From Bettongia penicillata ogilbyi (taxonomy: Eukaryota > Chordata > Mammalia > Diprotodontia > Potoroidae): a stretch of 64,000 nucleotides of DNA. Position numbers and translations under genes: made by a program. A model generated the notes under the pieces. That model had not been told where the DNA came from. It searched no databases and saw only the letters and a program-made list of their open reading frames with translations. Location: assembly GCA_023548195.1 (NCBI GenBank), contig JAJHZJ010000271.1, positions 1 through 64,000 on the forward strand. The letters run 5' to 3'. Below are positions 55,303-64,000 of this stretch, in pieces; the stretch's first letter is position 1, and each line of letters starts with the position of its first letter.

Positions 55303-56939
55303 ACCCTGAATGCTATGAAAAGAGGACTTATAAGTATAGATTCACTCATCATTAAAAAGAATCATGTTCATGTGGTTAATGTTATCACTAGCAAGCACTT
55401 GAAATCACTTTCCTATAAGGAAAAAAAAGCAACAGTTTTTTTGCTGATCATGTTTTGTGGTTACTTTAAAAAGGAAATTTCATCAGATATGCCACTGGTA
55501 ACATGCACCTTTTTGCCACATGTATGCATCAAGATCCCATTTTATGAATGCCTTAAAACTTTGGGAAATTCACATATACGAGTCATGATTACTCCAAATG
55601 ATACAATACCTATCTCTGTAAAGGACAGTGATCATTTTTAGTGGTTGAGTTTGAGACTGCAGAGAAACCAAGTCAAACATCGTTTGAACAGAATGATTCT
55701 TTTAAGGAGGGAGATCATTGTGTTTGCTCTAATGTTTTGAAAGTGCCTTAAATCAGCTTATCTGAGCATGCATTTACTCTGCAATCCGTGAGTCTCATTC
55801 TCTAGGGGAGGCACTAAAATCTTAAAAGCTTTTATCAGAATACACTGAATCTGTTCAAAAGTAATTTAAATGGGCTCCAGTCAAGTACTATTTGATCTTA
55901 TTTTTCTGACTCCTGTGGTTTTATAGCAATATCTCAAAAGTTAGAAAATAAAATTTCGCTGATATCTAGTTTTCCTCTCCTTTTGGAAAGGGTCACTTTC
56001 TCAGCTGTGTTTTTATTGTTACCAAAGTCTGATTGGTAACATTTTTTCCCCTTGTGCTGCTATAGAAAAAATGTTGTGAGGGGATGATGATAGCCTGTGG
56101 AGTAGCTGGCTCAGCATAAGGGAAGTTTGGGTCTAAAGAGCAAGTGAAAAAATTGTTAATGGATCATATTTGATTTGTGATTACCTGGTGATCTAAAGAA
56201 AATTGAAAGTCTCTCTCTATATAATAAAACATCTGCATTTATTTGTATCCTCTATGACTAACTTCAAGGATAATTAGTTCTATAAGCCAACTTGTATTCT
56301 AAATCATACTTCTGAGTTCCCCAAACTTTTTGGTTTATAACCCCCGTGAATTTATTTATGATACTCCTAGGTGAATCATAAAGTCTTCAGTGTCTCAGAA
56401 ATTTTTTTTCACAGTATCCTAGACAACAAGAAATATCTGATAGTTCTATTTGTTAAACAATTAAGTCTAAACAACTTAATAGTATTATAGTCTAATAACT
56501 AAGTAACTATTTGAAAACAAATTGAAACCTACTATTTTTATTTCCCATTTAAAAACAACCACAGTTAATGGAATATTTGTCCACATTGGGCATTTTACAA
56601 CTTCTCATACTTGCATAGACTGGGGAACAAACAGAATCCAACAAAAAAATAAATGTCCTGCTAACATTATGAATTACTGTCCTGTCACTTTCCTTTTATC
56701 TCTTAATATCTATGCTCATAGTTTTCTTGACTTCTTTACCAACCAATAAATCTTCTCATATTTCTATGATTATCCTGAATATAGTCCTAGTTGTCAGTAA
56801 TAGTGAGAAACAATGTCTTACCTTCTGTGACTTGAAGAACGTGGATTGCTGTTTGATTTCTTCTTCATTTTGCCTAGTCCTCGTCCATGTTCTCTGACGT
56901 CACGATTCTCTGAATTAAGGAAAGCAAAGGTTAGAAATC
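55303..56939. other. Unclassified unique DNA, 1.6 kb
   Basis: Contains a 108-codon plus-strand frame (55315-55641) with no recognisable domain. A faint hAT-like string ('cccaaactttttggtttata') lies near 56320. No other repeats recognised. Confidence 0.4.
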
Positions 56940-57046
56940 AGTTATGAACAAGCACTTATTAAGTTCTTAATCTATGGCAAACACTATATTACGTCCCATT
57001 GATATGAAGAAAATGGGAAAAAGGCCTCTGCTTTCAAAGAGTACAC
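56940..57046 (-). mobile_element. L2 3' end, antisense
   Basis: 'caagcacttattaagttctt', 'ctatggcaaacactatatta' and 'ctctgctttcaaagagt'. A CA microsatellite begins at its end. Confidence 0.6.
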
Positions 57047-57330
57047 ACACACACAGATACACACACATATACACACATATATATTATGTAATATACATAT
57101 TATACACATACACCATACATATCTACATGCACACATGTATACATGCATACACCTACATGCATACATATACACAAATATATGTAGGTTATATATGCATAGA
57201 ATATATATCCTATATATAATTATATGAAACAATATTCACACATATGTACCTGTGCATCACATACATTATGCCCACATATACAATGCATGCATATACATAT
57301 GCCTATACATATAGTCCAGTACATACTGAT
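57041..57330. repeat. CA/TA/CATA compound microsatellite
   Basis: Interrupted aca, cata and tata units over about 290 bp. Frames reading Tyr-Ile-His-Thr are artefacts. Confidence 0.9.
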
Positions 57331-57964
57331 TGATTTAAATGAATCTGAAATACTTGACATGTTTTAAAAAATATACACAGATATGTATAAAATGAAGTGT
57401 TGACAATTCAGGTTTTATTTCCCTTTGTAGTCATTCTAAATTAAATGTCACTCTCCCATTGTGGTCAATATAGTAACTTATTAGTGTTTGCTATTTTGAA
57501 AACTGATTGTAGAGGGGATTGGAATGAATGTAGCTGGTGAGATAAGCATAGAGTTAAAAAGATACAGACAGTTCAGTTGTCGAATATGAATTATTATATA
57601 ACAATAAGATGTTGTATGACACCTTAATTTTAGGTATCAAGATTTGCATTGTAAAAAATCATAATGAGACCAATACTAAGTTCTAGAAGATGATCTACAG
57701 AGAGCTTTAACTTTAACTTTGTAACCACTCAAAGGCAACACACAGATACATTTTTCTCTTTCCAAAAAGTCAGTCAGTACTTACTCGGGTTAAGCAAGTT
57801 CAATTGAACCAAATAGTACAAATGTCCCATAACAGTGGCATCATCCATGAAACTAAAGAAACTCGATGCATCTTAGCCTCAAATGTGAATCAAAGCTGCT
57901 TCTTCTTAGACCTTATAAATATATCCTATGAAAACAGTATTGCTCCTGTCATTTGCCATTTGTA
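57331..57964. other. Unclassified unique DNA
   Basis: No repeat or coding signal recognised. Confidence 0.45.
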
Positions 57965-58088
57965 TGTCTTTAGTGAAATCACTTAGGCAACTTGGCATCT
58001 GTTTCCTTATTTATAAAATAAGATGGTTTTACCAGATGACCCCTAAGATCTCTTTCAACTCTAACTCTGTAATCCTATGATTCTATGA
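57965..58088 (+). mobile_element. MIR-type SINE, sense
   Basis: 'tagtgaaatcacttaggcaa', 'ctgtttccttatttataaaa', 'ccctaagatctctttcaact' and 'ctgtaatcctatgattctat'. Confidence 0.7.
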
Positions 58089-58191
58089 AACTTGAAATTG
58101 CTGATGACTCAATACTCCATCATCATAGGTTAGGTATGGGGAAAAAAACCCCAACAAAAATGCAAATCTATTGTCTTTGCCTAATGTAGCC

Positions 58192-59330
58192 CAGTCAGTC
58201 AAAAAGCATTTATCGAGCACCTGCTGTGTTCTGCACTCTGTGTTAGGTGATGGGCATATAAAGTTAAAAGGAAATAGTTCCTCTCTTCAAAGAACTTACT
58301 TTCTAAGGCAGGGGAAGGGGCAATTGACATACATACATATATGAATAAATACAATGCATATAATAGGCAAATCCAAAGGAATTTTTAGATAGATTAAGAA
58401 AAGGTAATATGTAAAAGGTGTCACTTGACCTGAATTTTGAGAGCTAGGGTTTCTATTCACATGAATTGAGGAAGGAATCCATTCCAGGCAATGGGGGTGG
58501 GGGACAACCTGTACAGAAACAGGTCTTGGAAAGGTGTCTATGAAAGACAAGCAGGCCAGCTGACCAACTAGAGGGTGTGTGCGAAGGGAGAGCTAGGTGA
58601 TGCAGTTGATAAAGTGCCAGGCTGAGAATCAGGAAGACATGAGTTCAAATCTTGAATCAGACACTGGGGAAAATCATGTACCCAGTTTACTCAGTTTCCT
58701 CATCTGTGAAATGAGCTGGAAAAGGAAATGGTAAACTACTCCAATATCCTTGCCAAGAACACCCCAAATAGGGTCACAAAGGGTCAGACATGACTGAAAC
58801 AATTGGACAGCAACAATCACAACTACAATATAAGGATGCAAAAGGTACTAATGAATAACCAGACTGGAAATGTAGGTCAGAGGCAGATTATGAATGAGTA
58901 GCAACTATAAGCAGATTTCTTTTCAGGGTGAGGAGATGGCAGTGACATGGTGAGATTTGTGCTTTTGGAGGATCACTTCGCTTCCTATGTGGAGGATGGA
59001 TTAGAGGATGTTTGGAGGGAAGGAGATCAATGGATATAACTTGGCAATTGATTAGACGTGAGGTGAGGCAGACTGAAAAGTTGAGGATGACTTTGAGGTT
59101 GTGAGCTTGGATAACTGGAAGGATGCAGATGCCCTCCACAGAAATAAGGAAGTTGAGAAATGGGTGGATTTGGGGTTGGGGAAGATGCATTAAAAGTATA
59201 TTCCAGTGGGATATCCAGCAGGAGATGTTTAGTAAGTGATTAGGGATATGTGACTAGGTCTGCGAGGAGAGACAAGGGCTGAGTATCATCTGTGAGTCAT
59301 TGGTGTAGAGAGAATGATTGACCCCATAAC
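58192..59330 (-). mobile_element. L2 LINE, antisense, interrupted by a SINE
   Basis: Blocks 58192-58589 ('agcatttatcgagcacctgc', 'cttcaaagaacttactttct') and 58826-59330 ('tgcttttggaggatcacttc', 'ggaggatggattagaggatg', 'ttgaggatgactttgaggtt') are in antisense L2 order and reach well into the ORF2 region. Together over 900 bp, the most extensive L2 in the window. Confidence 0.8.
58590..58825 (+). mobile_element. CORE-type tRNA-derived SINE in L2
   Basis: 'agctaggtgatgcagttgat', 'catgagttcaaatcttgaat', 'ctcagtttcctcatctgtga' and the tail 'ccaaatagggtcacaaaggg', ending (caa)n. Complete in layout. Confidence 0.85.
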
Positions 59331-60495
59331 TTTTGATGAAATCAAACCAAGGATGGTTTGAAACTTTTGCTTCTAAAGTGTAGGAGCTTTTGGACACCAT
59401 TTCATCAATTTATTCCGAGGAGTAAAGCTCAGATATACTACAAAAGGCTTTCCAGTTCTCCCAAATCTCATGCTCTACCAAAACTCCAGCATTAGGGTAG
59501 ATTGTGTGCGAAATATTATTAAATCGTTGCTGCTGCTGCTGTTCTGCATGATCAAAAACTGAATGATTGCATAACTTGCTTCCTGTTATATCAGTCCCCA
59601 TGTCCCATAAAATACTGAACAGTAAAGTAAAAAACAGAGATCTGAAACCACAATTAATTAATGTTTCTCTGTGCAGCTGTTTCTACTTAGCCCTTAGAAT
59701 ACTTTACAAAATAAAATGATTCATGGACCTTGAAGGTCTTTGAAAAGACTTCTATTTTATTTTTGCTTTTGTTTTGTTTTGGTACAGACTTGATTTTAAC
59801 ATCTCAAGGAATTTCCATTGTGAAAGATTCCTTCATTGATCTAGATGGGCAATTTTTTAATAATGTATATCAATTTGCCTAGGATGCTAAGAAAATAAAT
59901 AAATATCCTTGGTTAGTATGAGTTTGGGGTAGGTCATGAAACCAAGTATTGTAGACTATAACCAATTGTGTGTTGGATACTCAAAACTAAGTCAACTAAG
60001 TAAGGCATTCTGAACTATATTGGTACCACAGGTGCTCCCTTCGATCATTATGTTATGTGTTTCCTTAACGCTAAATATTTATTGATTTCTCTACTCTTTC
60101 CAGCTTGAGAAGCAATGGAACTGCCTAGTAGACTTCATTTGACACTAAAGAGGTCATAATTTTTTATCTGGAATGAACCTTCAAAACCTTCCAGTACATC
60201 TCCATCGTATAGGTCACACGCTGGTATAAAGAGGTAGATCTGCCCAGGGTCACAAAACAAGCTTATTTTTGATGCCAGTGTAACTTATTGGAACAGGCAT
60301 CCTTTCTAACTTTAGACAAATTACCAAGTTTAGCTTTCCTAAAGATCATAGACTTTCCTTAGAGGAATTATACAGGGCTCAAATTAGAAGGTACTTTAAC
60401 CAGTAATGTCCCCTAATTATTTTTTGTTTCATTTGTTTAAAGGGAAAGGGAAGTAGAACCGAGTCCAACTCTGTTATGGTAAATGTATGATAAGT
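59331..60495. other. Unclassified unique DNA, weak MIR scrap
   Basis: A five-unit tgc run at about 59527-59541. A faint antisense MIR-like stretch lies at about 60150-60270 ('gatctgcccagggtcacaaa'). Nothing else is recognised. Confidence 0.4.
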
Positions 60496-60745
60496 CTCTT
60501 AAATGGACCACTAGATGACAGAGTGGAAAGAGTGCCAGAGCTTGGAATCGGGAAATTTCCTCCTTCTGAATTCCAATCTGGTCTCAGATATTATCTGTGT
60601 GACTTTGGTCAAGTTGCTTAGTTTCTTCATTTCTAAAATGAACTGGAGAAAGAAATGGCAAACCTCTCTAGTATCTTTGCCAAGAAAATCCCAAATGGGG
60701 TCATGTGAAGGGTCAGACACAAATGAAGCAAATGAACAATGAAAC
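60496..60745 (+). mobile_element. CORE-type tRNA-derived SINE
   Basis: 'ccactagatgacagagtgga', 'ctgtgtgactttggtcaagt', 'gtttcttcatttctaaaatg' and the tail 'ggagaaagaaatggcaaacc', ending 'gaagcaaatgaacaatg'. Confidence 0.85.
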
Positions 60746-61039
60746 ATACCTCTAAGTGTGTCTGTGTTTGGTGAGATAGCTGATAGCTAAGTAGGAAGAT
60801 GTTCTTCCCTGGTATGTTAACCAATTGAGGATAATTTCTATGACCTTGTCAATACATGAAACATGAGATTAAAGGACAAGGGTAACCTGTAATCTGCAAC
60901 ATCAATGAGAATACAGATTCATAAATTTTGTTAAGTGATTTTACCACATATAAATACATTTGTATGTTCTCTGTGGGAAGAGGATATTTCATATCTGTTT
61001 TTTCTCACAGAGTATTGTACAACTTAGGGTTATGTAGTA

Positions 61040-61185
61040 GGATTTGCTCTGAGTTTCTACTCAAAGCTTTGTGACCTGGGGTAGTCATTAAACCTCCTGG
61101 AGACTTAGTTTTCTCATCTGTATAAAGGTACCAAACTTGTATTATGCTTTGTAGTATTGTTGTGAAGGAAATGCTTTGTAAAACT

Positions 61186-61190
<5 letters not shown>
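61040..61190 (+). mobile_element. MIR-type SINE, sense
   Basis: 'ctttgtgacctggggtagtc', 'cttagttttctcatctgtat', 'tattgttgtgaaggaaatgc' and 'tttgtaaaacttaaat'. Its 3' end passes into the TA array. Confidence 0.75.

Positions 61191-61243
<53 letters not shown>
61189..61243. repeat. Pure AT dinucleotide array, 55 bp
   Basis: Uninterrupted at repeats directly at the 3' end of a MIR. Confidence 0.95.
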
Positions 61244-61248
<5 letters not shown>

Positions 61249-61304
61249 GTATCATATATTTACATATACATGTATCTTTAAAGCTTTTTCATATGTAACT
61301 AGGT

Positions 61305-61505
61305 GCTACAACCAGGCAGTATTGAAAAGTAGATAGCCAGCCTTAGGAGGCAGAAAAACTTGTGTTTAAGCTCCACTTCTTGCCCTTATTGGTTTAGTGA
61401 CCCTAGGCAAGTCACCTAAGTGCTATTAAGAACTCTTAAAGAACAAAGGTTATAGAGAATGCATCAACAAAGGGGATTTCTTTACCAAGGAGGTCCTTAT
61501 AAGGC
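61305..61505 (+). mobile_element. CORE/MON-type SINE, sense
   Basis: 'gcagtattgaaaagtagata', 'cttgtgtttaagctccactt', 'gaccctaggcaagtcaccta' and then a distinct 3' part ('agagaatgcatcaacaaagg', 'caaggaggtccttataaggc'). Same family as the fragments at 19725 and 23215. Confidence 0.7.
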
Positions 61506-61515
61506 CCTGACCTGT

Positions 61516-61745
61516 AAGCTAGTTAGGAAGTACAGTGGATAGAGTCCTGGGTCTGGAGTCAGACCTGAGCTCAAATGTGACTCATACACTTACTAGGTGG
61601 GTAAATCATCTAACATCTATTTGTCTCAGTTCTCTCCACTTCAACATGGAAATAATAATAGCACCTATTTTAGGGTTTTTTGTGATGGTCAAATGAAATA
61701 ATATTTGTTTAATCATTAGGATAGTGCTTGGCACTTGCAAGGTAC
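61516..61745 (+). mobile_element. MIR/THER-type CORE-SINE, full length
   Basis: 'agtacagtggatagagtcct', 'gagctcaaatgtgactcata', 'ggaaataataatagcaccta', 'ggtcaaatgaaataatattt' and 'atagtgcttggcacttgcaa': head, core and tail are all present in order. Confidence 0.85.
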
Positions 61746-64000
61746 CTACTTTCTTTCTTATCACATATTTATAATATCTAACTGAATTTATGAATGATCA
61801 TAATTAGAGGCTGCTATATCCACATTATAATTCAAAAGAGTATATTAGGCTTCTTATCAACTGAGTTTTACCTTTTTGATTTTCCCCAAATCATCTAACA
61901 TTCTGCTTTTCTGGTGTTGATATGCATTGTGAAGCTTTTTTTTATTTATTTGCTCCAAAAAGTTAAAATAATAATGCAAGAATGGATTTTTCGTCCCCAA
62001 ATTGAATGGTTTTCAAAGATTTCTAAGCTATAGAAATGTCAAGGAATAATGTATTTTGGAATGATTTACAAAATCGCTTCCTTCTGCTTGCTTCTTTTTG
62101 GCTTCAGACACAAGTGAAGGCACTGGTTGTATCCAGGAGGCTGTTGGGTTTAGCATGATGGGGGTGGAGGTATTTTCAAGAATTGAAGCAAAGACTAATT
62201 TTGTAAATTATTAATTATCCAATGATTTTGACAACAGGCTTTTTGGATAAAATAATAACATTTTTGTCCTAGGGAATTAATTACCTTTGTAACCGTAACT
62301 TAGGGAAGGTTTTCCTTCCATTTTCTGTTCCGCATATTGATGATTCCATTGGCCATCAAGAGACTCTGAGTTCTTTTGTCCCTTTCATTAAATGTCTTTA
62401 TTTGATAGCTTGCTTCTGATCCAGCATATTGATGTAACCCATCGACAGGAATAAAACAGTCTCTTACGTGTAGAAGCCATTCTCTACCTTTGAAGAAGGA
62501 AATGAAGCAGCCATTAACATGAGTAATGTGTTCAAGCAGAGGCAGACATAGAAGGGGATGTGCATTCGTAAAGGTCAAAATAATAGACACAATTTAGTGG
62601 TGAGTGAATGGCTATAGAGAGTTTTGCTTACAAATGATCATGATTATCAGTTCATTCGACAAGGCACAAGGAATTTGAAAGGCTGTTAAAACTGAGTTAT
62701 TAATGATAATTCATTTAAGGGATATGGTCAACGTCATAAAGTCAGGGGTGCATATCTGTGGGCTGGTGTTTTCATATGGAAAAATCAACCAATTTGGGGG
62801 TAATTAAATAATTTTATGAGCATAGAAGTCCCATCTGGCCCTTTCTTCCTCCTCTCCTTCAGGCTAGAGTAATTAATGTCAAACATCTCTGAAATGTTTA
62901 TTGAAACATAATAACAGTTGTCATTCCAGTTGTTAAAGTTTCTTTGGCTTTTACTTGCTAAATTAAATTTAATTCAGTCACTTTCTCATCTGTCTATTTC
63001 ATCTATCACCAGTCCTGTACTTAATCTCATGCCAAAACACAACACAGATGTCTGCACACATAATACCCACACTTTATTTTTCATCATATTTATCACTACC
63101 TTATTCTTCTACTTGTCCTCAACAAAAGAGAAGTTTATGAGTACACATGACACACCAAGATATTTTGCACATATTCACAGAGTACCAACATTAAAAGATG
63201 TAATGATTGGGTAACAGGGGACTGAAGGAATAACACAAGATTTCCCCCATAATTTAGGTGAGAAAATGTATCATTCAAGACACCTTCAAAGATCTGTAGC
63301 TAGAATGGAGCAACAGGGCTTTGCTTCAGGCCCTGGTATTCAGAGCTATTTTTCTTCATTTCTCTGTTACTTTCCAACTCTTTCCAGGAGTTAAGGAATA
63401 AGGGATCATTGGTAATAACATGGGAGTTTAGTCAGACTTCACAGAATTTGAGCCACATCTTTTCCTGGCACAAATATTTGTGCCTTACTGAGGCAAGTGG
63501 GGTCAAGACAGACGAAACTATAAACCAAGTCAAGAGGGACATAGGTTAGAATAATTAGATGATGTGTTACTCTTTCTTCCAGTGTGACAGAACAAGGTAG
63601 AACTCGTCTTTTGCACCTCACCCACACTTCACTCTAACTACTCAATTAGCTATATTTACTCCAGGCACAGCAATTTCTAGTTATATAAAAGTCTAAAGAG
63701 TCTTTAGCAACATAAATGGTAGCTGTTATATAGTAAAATTGTATCATAGCTATTAGTAATTGGGTTTTTTTTTGGAACTCCTAACTCATAAACATGGCAA
63801 CCCTACAAGTGTGATTGACCTATTAGAATCTCTAGTTAACGATAAATAATAGCTGCAAGTGGTTAGATCCTGGAGTAATTGTGACATTTAAAGAAATGTT
63901 TCTCTCAGCTTTGGAATGCAGAGTAATTTAGATAGACCCAGTAGATGGAGAGGTTAATCTTTATTCATCAAAGCAGTGAAAATGGGTTTCTTGACAATAA
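61746..64000. other. Repeat-free unique DNA, 2.25 kb
   Basis: No repeat recognised in the longest repeat-free stretch of the window. It holds a 96-codon minus-strand frame (62300-62590) without a recognisable domain, and a 98-codon plus frame (62918-63214), also unrecognised. The part at 62190-62890 is listed separately as a candidate regulatory element. Confidence 0.5.
62190..62890. promoter_or_regulatory. Candidate conserved regulatory element (TAATTA cluster)
   Basis: Four TAATTA cores lie within 700 bp: in 'aaattattaattatccaatg' (about 62207-62226), 'gggaattaattacc' (about 62272-62285), 'ggtaattaaataatttta' (about 62800-62817) and 'gagtaattaatgtc' (about 62867-62880). Homeodomain factors bind such cores. 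The stretch lacks repeats. Function is inferred from motif clustering only. Confidence 0.25.

Overview
The window looks like intergenic or deep-intronic chromosomal DNA from a marsupial. I found no host coding exon, tRNA, rRNA or CRISPR array that I can support. The marsupial call rests on the repeats. There are tRNA-derived SINEs with the 'agctaggtggcacagtggatag' head and long CORE-type tails, abundant and fairly intact L2 LINEs, a marsupial-style L1 3' end, and L1-derived elements that carry only ORF1. Family names here come from recognition of sequence, not from a database search.

Layout. 1-13 kb: unique AT-rich DNA broken by L2 pieces, MIR/THER-type CORE-SINEs, a near full-length composite SINE (5262-5578), a hAT-like MITE nested in L2 (8409-8576) and several microsatellites. 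13.7-16.35 kb: two L2 copies, the second split by a 5'-truncated L1 whose tail has grown into a 480-bp GAAA tract. 16.7-19.5 kb: an L1-derived element with ORF1 but no ORF2 (half-L1, HAL1-like copy A), inserted in a MIR with a 14-bp target-site duplication. 20-24.3 kb: mostly unclassified DNA, with a perfect 87-bp tandem duplication at 23381-23554. 24.5-26.2 kb: a related element deleted down to its two UTRs. 27.7-31.9 kb: two L1 copies, the larger one interrupted by a probable solo LTR.

34.1-36.8 kb is HAL1-like copy C (minus strand, 13-bp duplication). 40.1-43.1 kb is copy B (minus strand, 11-bp duplication), whose 368-residue ORF1 is uninterrupted. This is the only convincing intact reading frame in the window. 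44.1-46.6 kb is an L2 interrupted by a 1.34-kb composite insertion with one perfect 14-bp duplication, and by a probable solo LTR. The composite holds three repeated 3' modules, a fold-back and a locally copied segment. 47.5-48.4 kb is an L2 with a hAT-like element inside. 52-55.3 kb is HAL1-like copy D (minus strand, 15-bp duplication) with an L1 nested in its 3' UTR. 55.3-64 kb is mainly unique DNA with scattered SINEs and L2, ending in a repeat-free stretch with clustered TAATTA cores (about 62.2-62.9 kb) that could be a conserved regulatory element.

The point of interest is the HAL1-like family. Four full-length copies, each about 2.65-3.0 kb without later insertions, share a 5' UTR starting with a YY1-type motif, an L1-like ORF1, a microsatellite just after ORF1 and a long 3' UTR. 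All lack endonuclease and reverse transcriptase, so they must have been copied by L1 machinery supplied in trans. HAL1 elements are already described in mammals, so this is a family-level curiosity and not a new system.
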